64,000 nt of DNA, from positions 195,001 through 259,000 of the forward strand of contig CAHIKZ030000247.1 of assembly GCA_903632075.3 (NCBI GenBank), read 5' to 3'. This DNA comes from Acanthosepion pharaonis (lineage: Eukaryota; Mollusca; Cephalopoda; Sepiida; Sepiidae). The position numbers and the translations under genes are program-made. Position 1 is the stretch's first letter. Each line of letters starts with the position of its first letter. Shown here one piece after another: positions 43,114-54,556 of the stretch. Below the pieces are notes generated by a model. The model had not been told where the DNA came from and did no database searches. It saw only the letters and a program-made list of their open reading frames with translations.

Positions 43114-43207
<94 letters not shown>
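43114..43207. repeat. (TA)n microsatellite
   Basis: About 94 bp of TA repeat with one TATGTATG interruption, the longest such array in the window. Confidence 0.95.
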
Positions 43208-43210
<3 letters not shown>

Positions 43211-43548
43211 AAGAAGTTATAGTAGTTCCAACGAGAAAAAGTGTGTATATTAAAAAGAAGAGAGAAAACGAAAACGCTTTTGGCTGTAATGCGGATTTAA
43301 AAAAAATATTATGCTTTATTTTCCATTTTGAATTTGTAGGTCTGATGATTTGGATCGTATTTACGATTCCAATGGAATAAATTATGACCATGGAATATTA
43401 GTGTTTAAGCCTTTTTATTATATCCTTACTCTGTCCTAGACATTGAGTTCTACCTGGATCCTTCCTCTTGAAAAATTTTTCTGAAAATATACATGTATGG
43501 GAATTTTTAGATATATTTTTCTATATGTATGTATATTTTCCACTAATA

Positions 43549-43549
<1 letters not shown>

Positions 43550-43618
<69 letters not shown>
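43550..43618. repeat. (TA)n microsatellite
   Basis: About 68 bp of TA repeat. Confidence 0.95.
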
Positions 43619-43621
<3 letters not shown>

Positions 43622-43933
43622 CCGGTGAACAGTGGCCAACCACAAATGAAAGTTTTATGCCTTTTCACGCATTCATCAGGTACTTGGCAACTGCCATTTT
43701 TGTTATTCTACCCCGCTTGGCAAGTCCAACGAGGGTAGTTGGTGTGTATACCAGGAGTGAAATTCGCATTCAGCCGACATAGAAATGGCGAAAAAGCACC
43801 ATTACTAGGCGACCCCCACCCCCCAAAAAACAGAAAAATTCAAAAGTGTGCTGAGAAAGTGCTCGATAGCATGGGAAACAGTAGGTCCTTATTTTATATT
43901 TTATTTAATATTTTATTTTAATATTTTCTTTGT

Positions 43934-44336
43934 TAATACGTTATTTTTTATAGATACAAATATGCTCATACAAATATGATCAAGTAAATGCTCTGTTTAT
44001 ATCAATATACAGTATTAACAATATTTACCTGAATATCAGAGAAATCCCAAATAAAATATGTGTCCCCCGATGCGCTTCGATCAGATATGACTGTTCGAGA
44101 GAAATCATGAAAGTTTGTAGTTTAAAAACAGTAATTTAACCTTGATAACAAGACTGTTAGTAAATAAGTAAATGTCAGGCTATATGACACCTCTGTGTGT
44201 GATACAGGTTCGATTCCTGTCGGAGGACACATATTTTCTTTGAGATTTCTCTGACAAATACATTCAGGCCGGTAAATGTTGTTAATACTGCTTATGATAA
44301 ATAGAGAATTTATTTCAATATTTGCATCTATAAAAA

Positions 44337-44345
<9 letters not shown>
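43934..44345. repeat. Fold-back repeat F1, copy d (long form with nested inverted repeat)
   Basis: Outer arms 43934-44022 and 44263-44337 match F1b. Between them is a second inverted repeat: TCAGAGAAATC, then AATATGTGTCC...CCGA at 44036-44073, against TCGG...GGACACATATT and GAGATTTCTCTGA at 44218-44254. It contains a tRNA-like 3' half. The short copies a-c keep only scraps of this centre, so they look like internal deletions of this form. (TA)n follows at 44340-44404. Confidence 0.8.
44036..44257 (+). repeat. tRNA-like segment nested in fold-back F1d
   Basis: It ends in ACAGGTTCGATTCCTG (T-arm and B box), then TCGGAGGACACA, which pairs with the 5' TGTGTCCCCCGA (one mismatch) like an acceptor stem. 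The 5' half is not tRNA-like and the whole is about 220 bp, so it is a SINE-like unit and not a tRNA. Confidence 0.55.

Positions 44346-44404
<59 letters not shown>
44340..44404. repeat. (TA)n microsatellite
   Basis: About 64 bp of TA repeat on the right of fold-back F1d. Confidence 0.95.
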
Positions 44405-44408
<4 letters not shown>

Positions 44409-44633
44409 TAGATTTTATAATCATAAACTTAGTTGTGGTTCTGATTGATTTTTATAAAGACATATTAATAAAATATATACATATATCTGTACACAGATAT
44501 ATAACCGCTAAACAAACGTTTTATGTGTGCGTAGGGAAAGTTTTCCATGGTAAATGCTCTTTATTGTGACGTATTAATAGAACTTAAGCTATTAATAGTT
44601 TCATCCTTATCATCTCTGCCTTTCTTTCTATCG

Positions 44634-44635
<2 letters not shown>

Positions 44636-44693
<58 letters not shown>
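44636..44693. repeat. (TA)n microsatellite
   Basis: About 57 bp of TA repeat. Confidence 0.95.
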
Positions 44694-44695
<2 letters not shown>

Positions 44696-44784
44696 ATAAT
44701 TTTGCATTTGCATAGCAATCCGTTTTTTTTTATACAAGATTCAATAAAAACGACTGACAAGGTTTATCAAATAAAATTATCCTT

Positions 44785-44960
44785 GATAATAGCTAAAAAT
44801 ATAGCCGAATGTGCTTGGATATACAGAACATTCGGACAATTTCTACATAATTTATGCTAAGAAAAGAAGAAAATTATAAGAACACAAAAAAATTAAATAA
44901 AAACTTAACCGCAGGACCTTGTCACTTATCTTTAATGAAATTTGTATACGTATAATGTTT
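44785..44960 (+). pseudogene. Diverged copy of the 3.9-kb repeat-borne ORF
   Basis: IAKNIAECAWIYRTFGQFLH aligns with MAKEVAESAWDNENYGKFQY at 3.9 kb. KLNKNLTAGPCHLSLMKF aligns, with a shift, to KLNKKIIKSFLCAVFNERY. No (TA)n follows directly. Confidence 0.5.
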
Positions 44961-45099
44961 TCACTTATTTGCATTAATAAAGTTTGTGCTTTATAGCAAA
45001 ACAATTTCTATTTTACGATCGAGTCATCTGACAAATGGATAGAATTTCTGCAAAACTCAGAGTAGGTACAGATAAATTAATATTTAATTTTATTTTCAA

Positions 45100-45146
<47 letters not shown>

Positions 45147-45530
45147 TAATTTTTGCGAGATATGTGAAATATATGGCTAGAAGTTTGAAACGATAACTAG
45201 GTGCATCATAACAGAATTGCTTGACTTAATTAAATTATTTATCTCTTTAGATTGTTTGGTATGTTAATTCATATATTGTTACATAAATGGATAATGGAAT
45301 AGATAGTTATATTCTTTATAATATTAGACGAGGTCGTCTTTGATAGCAGCAGAGTCGTGCGAAAAAACGATAGACTCTGATACGAAAATGTAGAAACCAG
45401 TTACACGATCCAGATGTTTATTCTCCCGGAAATGTTCATATTCATTTGGCCAAACGATAGCACACTTTGTAACTTTAGAAATCCTTTGTATTTATTACCT
45501 TCACTTTATGAAAATCTTTTATCCTTAAAC

Positions 45531-45835
<305 letters not shown>

Positions 45836-45839
45836 GCAG

Positions 45840-46920
45840 TGATATAAACTCTCTGTTACTTTTTTCAACGTAGTAAAGAACGAGCCTCGTTTTAGTAGGA
45901 GGAAGACGCCATTTTATCTACACTGTACAAAATCTATTGAATTCGTTAAACAACAGACGATACCTTCTAGTAACTCTTATACTTCGTTGTTGTTTTCATA
46001 AAACTGGTCGAATATTTTTTTCAATTCCATCACACTGATTAATTTTACTGTTATTTAAATCTTTGTCATCATTCTTACGATGTCTCGTGATTTTTTTCTT
46101 TAATCATTTCACCTCAGCATGTTCATAAAGCCACAAAAACGCACGGTTTTACTTAGTGTGAGAGAAACCGAAATTGAAGAGAGGGCGGCCAATAAAAGAC
46201 CAGGTTTCAAGGAGAAAGAAGATGAAGAAGAACGTTCCATTTACTTTTACTTGATCATTAGAAAATATTAACATTTTCGTTGTTACTAAATGTTTTAGCC
46301 TTTTTAAGAGGAATTTTAAAATATGAATATAAGAATAATATTTTATGCCAGATCGTTATGGAACAAAAGACAATATAAATGAACAGCAGAAAATTAAACG
46401 AGAGAGAAAAAAAACAACTTTTTATGCATGTGAAGAAAAGCTGGGGTTTGCAACGTTAAAATATATTTATAGATAACCAGTCACACAATATGAAACTATA
46501 AAAGTACTATAAATTTTTGGTCGTAATTGCTGTCGATAAAATATAATAAAGAAGACTTTTTTTTAATCAATGACTTCCGTCAGTTTCTCAACGACGTGAC
46601 GTAAATTCCCTATTTCTTTTCTAGTAATATTTTCATGACAATTGTTCTGATGAATCTCGACTATATTAGTATAAGCGTGTTATTAGATTGGTAACTAGGT
46701 CTCGTTGGTCAATACTAATAGTTTTTTTTTTGCTCTTCTCGCCTATGGAAATTCATTCTGATGTCATGCTCTGCTGCCGCCTAAAATCTTCAAAAATTTA
46801 AATGCAACTTCAATCGCCATTTCTGACTTCCTGGATTCTTTTCCTATATTGTTGTTTTTCTCATTTCTCCTAAATAAATTCTCCTCGTTCTTCTTTGCAC
46901 CCCGTAACCACCCCGCCCAT
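45840..46920. other. Mostly unassigned AT-rich stretch
   Basis: 46095-46225 resembles the 3' UTR of the jockey/CR1-like LINE on the minus strand (TTTAATCATTTCACCTCAGC, AATAAAAGACC). Nothing else was recognised. Confidence 0.4.
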
Positions 46921-46954
46921 AATCGCCTTAAGTGGGGTGAAATAATTAAAAAAA

Positions 46955-47225
46955 TATGGAATCGGAGAGCTGAGTTCGAATTCCAGTCGAATCCATTACA
47001 TTCACTTTCGTGCTAATACACTTGGGAAAGGTATGAATCCTCTTCTTATCCCCCTAGCTGTGGGTAAATAGCAGGACAATACAGGTTCTATAGCCTTGGA
47101 TGGCAACTAGTATACCGTAGAAAGAAATGGCAACTTACTGCGGGAAAAATCTGCCTCGTCAGTCATGTATCGAAAGATACATGATCACCTAAGCGTGTAT
47201 CACGCATGGCACATAACTGACTGAT
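46955..47225 (+). repeat. tRNA-derived SINE, best-preserved copy of the main family
   Basis: ATCGGAGAGCTGAGTTCGAA (B box), ATTCACTTTCGTGCTAATAC, CTTGGGAAAGGTATGAATCC, CCTAGCTGTGGGTAAATAGC, GCCTTGGATGGCAACTAG, GAAATGGCAACTTACTGCGG, then GTCAGTCATGTATCGAAAG, ATACATGATCACC and TATCACGCATGGCACATAAC. The preceding AGTGGGGTGAAATAATTAAA (46931-46950) is a LINE 3' tail, so the SINE follows a jockey-type end. Confidence 0.8.
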
Positions 47226-47583
47226 ATACTTGTTAATGTCATTTTTTGAAAATTTTATAATTTGGTATTACCTCTCGAGGTCAAAAGGGTTGATAACAAA
47301 GCGTTGAGATACGGCATTGCACACAATATATAGCGGTTTTCTAAGCACAGCTTAGATGTGGTACAAGGCCATGGGGCACTCTGTGAGGATCAAACTCACT
47401 ACCCAGTCATAATTGTTCTAGCGAGACAAGCTACAACACGTCGAGGTGCGCTATGCACACAATATATGTATTGTTTAAATTTTGCTATATTTATAGGTGA
47501 AGAGTATTTAATGTCGGGGATCGTTTTTAGACAGTGCAAATAGGAAACGATACTTCATGGCGACGTCACCATAAGATCTTCAG

Positions 47584-47587
<4 letters not shown>

Positions 47588-47621
<34 letters not shown>

Positions 47622-47634
47622 TATATATATATAA
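47588..47634. repeat. (TA)n microsatellite
   Basis: About 46 bp of TA repeat with one GATA. Confidence 0.9.
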
Positions 47635-47639
47635 CCAGG

Positions 47640-47915
47640 TTAATATGGTGACAGCTTTTGATAAAAGCAGCGTATAAGTTTGCAGGTTGTATCCTGTTGG
47701 AAATACCTTCCACTCCGGTCAAACAATCTCGGATTTAGGGTTTTCCGAAATATCCAAATGGAACTCCCAAATCGCTTTGGTTGCCTCCGCCTTCAAATTA
47801 AAAAAACAAAACCCTTCTCAATATTCGATCTTGAAAGCGTTTATATAACATTAATTATTTCTTTATAATGTTTCCTTATAAGCAAATAGCTAATATTGCC
47901 ATTACCATATATAGT
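47640..47915 (+). repeat. SINE of family S5 (full-length candidate)
   Basis: The B-box-like GCAGGTTGTATCCTGTTGGA lies at 47682-47701. Then come AAATATCCAAATGGAACTCC, CAAATCGCTTTGGTTGCC and CTTCAAATTAAA, ending GTTTCCTTATAAGCAAATAG, CTAATATTGCCATTACCAT. The middle is the unit expanded in the minisatellite at 57.4-58.4 kb. The end is the tail seen at 21.9-22.9 kb. Confidence 0.65.
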
Positions 47916-48019
47916 CCAGCTTCTCAAAGGATACCAGGATACAGATAAAGAAATTCTAAGTACCATACAGACACCACGTCGGTTCTTGATAATAATTTCG
48001 AAAGTCGAATGTCTTCTTT

Positions 48020-48500
48020 TATCTGCTGTGTCCCTTCAAGACGTAGGCGATCATGGCCCTTCGCATCTTCCTGTCCCTTACAGCTCTTAATAAGTTTCGT
48101 CTCTTTATTATCTCTTCCAAACCCTGTTCCGCCATTCCATCAAGTATGTTACGCGCTGCTTTCGTCTGTCTCTCTTTCTCTCAGTCTTTCATGTGAGTAT
48201 CAGATTTTCTAAGCACTCCTAGAAATTTCAACTGCGTCTTCCTGATGTTAAGTATAAGTTTCCTCTTTGTTTCCATTCTCTCCAAAACCTCGTCGTTGCT
48301 CACATGTCCGGCCCATTGTATTTTCAGCATCTTACTGTAGAACTACATTTCTATTGCTTCGAGTCTTTTCTTCATATTTGAGGAGATTGTTCATCATTCG
48401 CTGCCATAAAGGAGGAAAGATATGAGCTCAGTACTCTTTTCTTTGTTTCCGATTAAATTTAAGTTTAAGACTCTTTATTAACAGTTTCGGTAACACACCC
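48020..48500 (-). pseudogene. RTE-like LINE, C-terminal remnant
   Basis: The minus strand reads MKKRLEAIEM, MLKIQWAGHVSNDEVLERME, TKRKLILNIRKTQLKFLG, MAEQGLEEIIKRRNLLRAV, then RDRKMRRAMIAYVLKGHSR. The order equals the family end (SNEEVLERMGTKRKLL...KFLGHIMRK...LLRA-KDRK-WRAMIA-VLKGHGT). A few stops and one shift near LRKSDT. Confidence 0.85.
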
Positions 48501-49275
48501 AGTCAGCTTCGACGGAGCACGGTCGTAACGAAGGAAGAACTTTGGTTAACTAATTTTTTCATTTTTTATCTCTCTTCGAACACATATGGAAATTTTGATT
48601 CCCCTTCGATGGTGTCGACTGGAACTCATTTCATTATAATGAAAGATATTTTCATCACAAGATTATAATTAAATTCCCTCATGTCTCCCCTTCCATAGAG
48701 CTTCACAAAGTGCACAAAGTTTCTACAATATATACTAACTTAAAATCCGCCCTATGGTGTGGCATTTAAGCTAGCTCCTACGGAGGGTTCTTGATTAAAC
48801 CATCATCACGATAGTTAAGAATAAAGTACAGAAGAACTCAAAATTGATCGCTGTATTTAAGCTTTGTTTTAATATTTATGCCCCCCTTTCAAAAGTTCAA
48901 CAATAATTCTTCTGTCCCGCTACTTATTTTAAAGAAAATTTGATGCACGTAGGTCCTTATTTTCCGTACAAACAATTATTTTTATTTCATGGGTGGATTT
49001 CGCAATTTCGATTATTCCCAAATTTATTCCCAAGTTATAAAAATTGTTATCGTACAAAAAACTTCGTTGCAAAAAATCCCGTAAAAAAATCGCCAAAAAA
49101 CAATGGCAGTAGTGAAAATTTGGGAATCCAAAATTTCAGGATTGAGGGTCTGGATCCGGCCCAGAATGTTTTTGATTTCCTCGCAGAATCGGCCTGATTC
49201 CAAAATGGTATGATAGGTTGGGCTACGGCCTCTAGGAGTAAAGTTGAAAAAGTGTGACACACTGACACATTTATG
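48500..49275. other. Unassigned stretch
   Basis: Frames 48940-49197 and 49024-49410 overlap on opposite strands. Neither has a recognised motif. Confidence 0.35.
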
Positions 49276-49278
49276 ATA

Positions 49279-49362
<84 letters not shown>
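49276..49362. repeat. (TCTG)n-(CT)n-(TA)n compound microsatellite
   Basis: TCTG units to about 49312, CT to 49333 and TA to 49362. Confidence 0.95.
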
Positions 49363-49364
<2 letters not shown>

Positions 49365-49495
49365 CTCCAAGTATAGGACTGGTGTATAGGAAATAAATTC
49401 CAGTAACCAAAAAATACTATTTTTAAAAGAGTGCTCAATACGGAGTAGAGCAAATATTATTTATTCGAAAATTATAGCATAAATATGTTATAAAA

Positions 49496-49498
<3 letters not shown>

Positions 49499-49580
<82 letters not shown>
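49499..49580. repeat. (TA)n-(GT)n microsatellite
   Basis: About 68 bp of TA then 14 bp of GT. AATTTATTCGAAAATTATA occurs on both sides (49458 and 49581) as a direct repeat. Confidence 0.9.
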
Positions 49581-49930
49581 AATTTATTCGAAAATTATAA
49601 ATATGTTATAAAATCACTACAAAAATAGCCATTTTGTTTTAAAACACTTCTAGTGTCTTATCAAGTGATGGTGTTGAATGTAGCGCTAATCTACATAATC
49701 CGGGGTTCCTTAGTATTTTTTGTTTTTTATTTTTAAGAAGACAGTGCTCCATACAGAAGTAGAGCTTATATTATAATATCAAAATTTCCTAAAATTTCGC
49801 TTGAAGATGAAACGGGACTAAACACCACAATCCAACTTAATTTTAATAATTATTTGGATATTTCGGCTCTCGTTTTTGAAACATGAGAACTCTTATGTAG
49901 CGAAGGAATCATATTTTAAACAAAAAATAT

Positions 49931-49931
<1 letters not shown>

Positions 49932-50003
<72 letters not shown>
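49932..50003. repeat. (TA)n microsatellite
   Basis: About 70 bp of TA repeat. Confidence 0.95.
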
Positions 50004-50005
<2 letters not shown>

Positions 50006-50124
50006 ATAAAAATGATGATTTTTATCCAACATTGTTTGTTATTACTATAAAGGTTATTTTTCGTCGGTACATCTGTTTGAGTTGCTATTGCGTTTTATTT
50101 TCGTAAACAGTAAAAGTAATAACA

Positions 50125-50215
50125 ATCAGTCTAAATTGGGGAACCCTACTAAAGTTAAATTGTGCCTCCGACAGTGATCGAACTTGTATCCATTTCTTCC
50201 ATCACGGAAACGACT
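50125..50215 (-). repeat. tRNA-like SINE fragment (CGGAGGCAC type)
   Basis: The minus strand reads GATACAAGTTCGATCACTGT, then CGGAGGCACAATTTAAC, a B box followed by an acceptor-like 3' strand as at 51.03 kb. Confidence 0.6.
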
Positions 50216-51028
50216 TTTTGAGCCAAGCGTGCAGCTAAAAAAAAAAAAAAAACAGGGATAGCGACTTAAACATGTGTACACCCCCCCGCCCCAAAGAAAA
50301 AAAATAACTTTCATAGTAATAAGAAATAATGTCGGATAAAAATCCTTTTAAAAATTACTGTTGCTTACGTTTCGGGTACAAAACTGAGGCTAACATATAG
50401 CATCAGAAAAGTCCCAACGAGAAACTGTTTTCCTTAAATGGGCAATTCAAACCTTGCTCTGTCAGTGGTCGGCCTAGAGGAAACACACTTCCTGTCGGAG
50501 GTGGAGTTTTCTTTAATAAAACCTGGGATAGTGTTATACCAGAACATTACCTATTCTATTGTAATAGACTCTCCCACACATAATAAGTAGTAGTAGTAGT
50601 AGCGGTCGCCAGTTGGGCTCAGTGGTGTTGAGTGAGTCAGTCGATGTCGGACATTGAAGTATCAACCATCACAACTAGATTGCTGCGTCATTAACTCTTA
50701 TTTCAAGTTCCTAACGTTTTGTACGTTGGACCCTTTTAGGACCGACTTAGCGAAATACAAGCCTCCACTGTGAAAACTACTCTACAACAGATAGAAACTC
50801 AAACAAGTGTAGCCACTAAAAATAACATTTCTAGCAATATAAAAAAGCGTCGGATAAAAAAAAAAGACGTTTAAAAGAAATTACTGTTGTTTACGTTTCG
50901 GATACGAAACTAAAGCTAACAGATATAGATTCGTAGGAAACTAAATCTAGCAGATATAGATTCGTAGATGCCCCAATGAGAAACGTGCTTTCCTTAAATA
51001 GGTGATTCAAATCTTGCACTGTAAGGTT

Positions 51029-51117
51029 GCTTTTCATGGTCAAACTGGTAGCGGCACGCTTTGGCTTATAAATCTGTTGGAAAAAGGATGCAGGTTCGAT
51101 TCCTGTCGGAGGCACCA
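51029..51117 (+). repeat. tRNA-like sequence with encoded CCA, SINE head or tRNA pseudogene
   Basis: A-box-like TGGTCAAACTGG (51037-51048) and B box GGTTCGATTCC (51093-51103) lie in tRNA-like spacing. The T-arm GCAGG/CCTGT is followed by CGGAGGC, A and CCA (51107-51117). The expected 5' acceptor GCCTCCG is worn to TGCTTTTC here, but GGCCTCCTGT is present before the same D-arm in the copy at 54.09 kb. The anticodon arm does not fold well, so it is not called a tRNA gene. Confidence 0.55.
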
Positions 51118-51647
51118 TCTTTCTTTAGTAGGTTTTCTTAATTTAGTCCGGTTGTTATTAATTTGACTGTTTAAGAAAAGAAAGCAGGAAACATGTATAC
51201 CCACTAAAAATAGCGTTTATACAAATAATAAATAACGTTTAGTGGTGAAATAAGACAAAATGGAAGAACTTTTTTTTATTGATAGCGCGTTTTGCGTTCA
51301 GTAAAGTAGGCGTCTTCAGGTCTGGACAAAACGCGTCGTCAATAAAAAGCTCATCCTGTTTGTCTATTTTTGTTTGGGTTCTATATCCTGCTAATACGCG
51401 TAACGTTATAATTATATGTGTCATTAATTGCAAATTGTATTTCAAATATAGACCGGATAATCAAAGATGTGACCTACCCACGAAGACAATATATCCACAA
51501 TAAAACTATTACAAAGAACAAACCCATAAAAACGCATTGAAAGACATCAAAAGAAACAAACTAATTCTATTTTGTATAAACTTTATTGTTATTATCGCTG
51601 CTATTCTTTTCTTTTTATCATATTAAAAATTCTGGTTATTCTTGTTG

Positions 51648-51826
51648 AGCATGCGCGGGTAGCACAAGAGATGACGGCTCGGAAGGAGAACTCGGGGAGT
51701 CGGGTTCATTACATTCAATTACCCGCCAATTCCCTTGAGAAAGGCATGAATCCATCTTTTCTACTTCCAGCTAACAGCGGGGCTGGACTTTCAAGCCGAA
51801 GTTGACAATCAGTCTAGGAGAAGGAC
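51648..51826 (+). repeat. tRNA-derived SINE, short type
   Basis: GCGCGGGTAGCACAAGAGAT (A-box-like), GGGGAGTCGGGTTCATTACA (B box lost), TTCCCTTGAGAAAGGCATGA, GCTAACAGCGGGGC, AATCAGTCTAGGAGAAGGAC. The RTE-like LINE piece begins within about 10 bp. Confidence 0.65.
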
Positions 51827-51834
51827 AAAAAATT

Positions 51835-52115
51835 CAAAACTGCACGGTGACACATAATGAGGAAAGAAGGCTCGGAAAATCCGACACACACAGGGCATAT
51901 TGAAGGCAAGAGGGACAGAGGAAAGTATCACATAACCTGACGAGGTTATTTAAATCGTTGTCAGAACAGTGATTAGGAGATATAACAAAAATATAAACTT
52001 TATTAATGGCTACAAAGAACAGGAAGCTGTGGAGGGCTATTATCGACCCTGTCTTGAAAGGATACGATACAAGGAAAAGAAGAAGAGAAAGAAGAAGAAG
52101 ATGCGGTTCTGGCAC
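51835..52115 (+). pseudogene. RTE-like LINE, C-terminus with (GAA)n-rich tail
   Basis: Across shifts: HIMRKEGSENPTHTGHIEGK, RDRGK, then NLLMATKNRKLWRAIIDPVL and KGYDT. A GAA-rich tail follows (AGAAGAAGAGAAAGAAGAAG, 52078-52100). Ends as other copies of the family. Confidence 0.8.
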
Positions 52116-52319
52116 TCTGACTCTGAGATATCTTAAACATAATCCCTGTGAGGCTTCGACCAAAGTGCTTCATCAAAAACAACTCGTTGAACAAGAGTTG
52201 TGCAAAGATAAAATGAATCATGCAACTATTATATTTTTGCTAATTTCTTGTTTCCTCTGTTTATTGCAGGCAAATATGCATATTTTTTTGATTTTGTGAG
52301 ATAAAGAATTATAAGTACG

Positions 52320-52560
52320 ATACACAGATTTATTTGAACAAGTCTCCCCATCGCAAGTGTTTTCGTTGCAACGTTTCGGCCATAGTGCAGGTTGAACTTC
52401 TTCAGTTGCCTTACCTACTCGATAATCTACTGTTTGAAATTCTGAAATGAAGGATTGCTATTGAAATTTAAAGATTTATTTGAAATAGTGTCTTTCTTCG
52501 TTGTCATACTCACAAAATTTCGGCTATTGTACACGCCAAACTTCTTCAGTAACATTCTGT
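52320..52560 (+). repeat. Two single-arm relatives of fold-back K
   Basis: GCAACGTTTCGGCCATAGTG (52368) followed by AACTTCTTCAGTTGCC, and again AAAATTTCGGCTATTGTACA (52514) followed by AAACTTCTTCAGTAAC. A third, weaker one is at 53035-53150 (CAGCGTTTCGAACACTGTAC). Confidence 0.6.
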
Positions 52561-52797
52561 AATCATTACATTCAATTACGCACTAATACCCTTGGGAAAG
52601 GTATGAATTATCTTCTTCTCCTCCGAGCCAGGGGTAAAAAGCAGGACAGACTGTATTACATAGCCTTGGATGGCAACTGGTCTACAGCAGAAAGAAATGA
52701 CAATCTACTGCGGGGAAAAAAATCTGCAAAGTCAGTCATGTATCGAAAGATACATGATCGCCTAAGTGTGTATCATGCATGGCACATAACTGACTGA
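52561..52797 (+). repeat. tRNA-derived SINE, first unit of a head-to-tail dimer
   Basis: It lacks the tRNA head. It runs from CATTACATTCAATTACGCAC through the shared body to GGCACATAACTGACTGA. Confidence 0.8.
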
Positions 52798-52996
52798 CGC
52801 TTGGGAAAGGTACGAATCCTCTTCTTCTCCACCCAGCTATGAGTAAATAGCAGGACAATACATGTTCTATAGACTTGGATGGCAACTGGTCTACCACAGA
52901 AAGAAATGACAACCTACTGCGGGAAAAATCTGCCTCGTCAGTCATGTATGGAAAGATACATGATCGCCTAAGCGTGTATCACGTATAGGACATAAC
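52798..52996 (+). repeat. tRNA-derived SINE, second unit of a head-to-tail dimer
   Basis: It starts CGCTTGGGAAAGGTACGAAT directly after the first unit and runs to ACGTATAGGACATAAC. It is the same internal start zone as the minus-strand dimer at 2.07-2.50 kb. Confidence 0.8.
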
Positions 52997-53159
52997 AGAA
53001 TAAACCTTCCGTGAATTTCTGTTTAAAATTATGAAATGAAGAATTATAATTATTATGCAATGATTTATTCGACCTTGTGTCTTTATCTTGACCATTTTCT
53101 TCACAGCGTTTCGAACACTGTACACCCTAACCATTCTCAGACTCTAATATGTTTTTTAG

Positions 53160-54060
53160 TTCTATATTTGAAAAGAAATTTAATGTTTAATTGGCGGAAA
53201 TTCCTCTACTTACAGGACGGTGGCTCTTTGGACAGAAATAATTTAACGTAGTTTTCAAGTATTGAAATTTACGTTCTCTGATTAATTAATTCGGAATATT
53301 CAAGTAATAAATAATAGCCTTGGATAAACAACAGAATGAGAACTATCTGCCGTTGTGGAATGAATAAAATGTTTGGTTGGAAATTCTCAGAAAATCAAGT
53401 ACAAAGATCAAACCGAATAAGAACTGGTCGAAAAGGACGGTGGAATCACTGTAACTTTTGGGTTGATGCATAATTATCAGGCGTTTTTGTAGGCGAGTTA
53501 TTTGTTAATAAAAATTGCTGTTTTGTTTACTTCTTTTTAACAAAGATATTTTATTTTCAAATAATCATACGCTGCGGAATAATCATTTAAAAATGTTATT
53601 GCTGAATTGTTATGTTTCTTTTTTCATAATAAATATCATTTATAATAACGCCTGATAATTATGCACCAACCCAATGTAATAATCAAGAACAATCAATTCA
53701 AATAAATCAGCATACAACAGAAAGAATCATCCTTCTCCACCAACTAGAGGTTAATAGTAATGCAGACTCAACTCTCTAGCCTTAGTTGGCAACCAGTCTG
53801 GGAGAAGGACATTCAAACGAGTTGATCGTGAGGCTAGCAACTCTACCCGGTCAAACTATGCTTGCTAAAGAATACAACAATAACACCTAGCGTGCCGAAT
53901 CTGTAGTACTTTATTCCATAGAGACGTCTGTAAGATTCACGTAGATTATACAATAACAAAACATCTCAGGGATGAAAATATAATCGCTTTGTTTAATTAA
54001 AAAATAGTTTTAGTTTTATAGGCTGATAGTTTATTTATGTCAATGAATTTGAAATAAAAT
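53160..54060. other. Mostly unassigned; short SINE piece near 53.73 kb
   Basis: 53725-53815 matches the 3' part of the short SINE type (CCTTAGTTGGCAACCAGTCT, GGGAGAAGGACATTC). TAATTATCAGGCG/CGCCTGATAATTATGC at 53470 and 53648 is an inverted pair about 170 bp apart around worn arms. Nothing else seen. Confidence 0.45.
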
Positions 54061-54085
54061 ATCTGATAGATTACGCTGTCAAGAT

Positions 54086-54131
54086 GGCCTCCTGTAGACA
54101 AACTGGTAGTGGCACGTTTCGGCTATAGAAG
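54086..54131 (+). repeat. tRNA-like SINE head fragment (CGGAGGCAC type)
   Basis: GGCCTCCTGTAGACAAACTG, then GTAGTGGCACGTTTCGGCTA aligns with 51.03 kb and supplies its 5' acceptor-like strand. Confidence 0.5.
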
Positions 54132-54164
54132 TAAAATATCTCCGAATTTGTTGCTGGGTATTTT

Positions 54165-54556
54165 TTTAAATCATGTTACCCCAAGCAAGGCGATAATCCT
54201 ACCAAGATTAATCATTGCTAAGCAATGGGTTACTGGGATCGAAAGAGAAAGAGGTGACTTTAGTGTAGAGAAAGGACAATAACAAAACAACATTCATGAA
54301 TACAGAAGATTGCAATTGATGTTGTATTTACATTTTTGTAGATGGCAAGAAATCAAGAAACCGGAAGTGAGTTCCACATGAGTAAAGCGAGAAAAGGAAA
54401 TTATTAGAATAAAACTTGGAGTTACATCTAATTCAACAGTGAAACCGTGAGACCTAGCAGCCAATCTAAGTAGTAAGCTTAAATTCACGGGGTGGAGGTA
54501 CTAACGAAGAGAGCTCATTAGAATAACTGCCATAAAAATATTCATAGGAAAGTGTT
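54165..54556 (-). pseudogene. Jockey/CR1-like LINE, C-terminus and 3' UTR
   Basis: The minus strand reads a YEYFYGSYSNELSSLVPPPR-like start with shifts, then RLAARSHGFTVELDVTPSFI, SRFTHVELTSGFLISCHLQK and CKYNINCNLLYS. It ends TTGGGGTAACATGATTTAAA at about 54165. Confidence 0.7.

Noticed and set aside
51029..51117. Functional tRNA gene
   Set aside because: The 5' acceptor strand does not pair and the anticodon arm does not fold. Related pieces elsewhere show it is a repeat.
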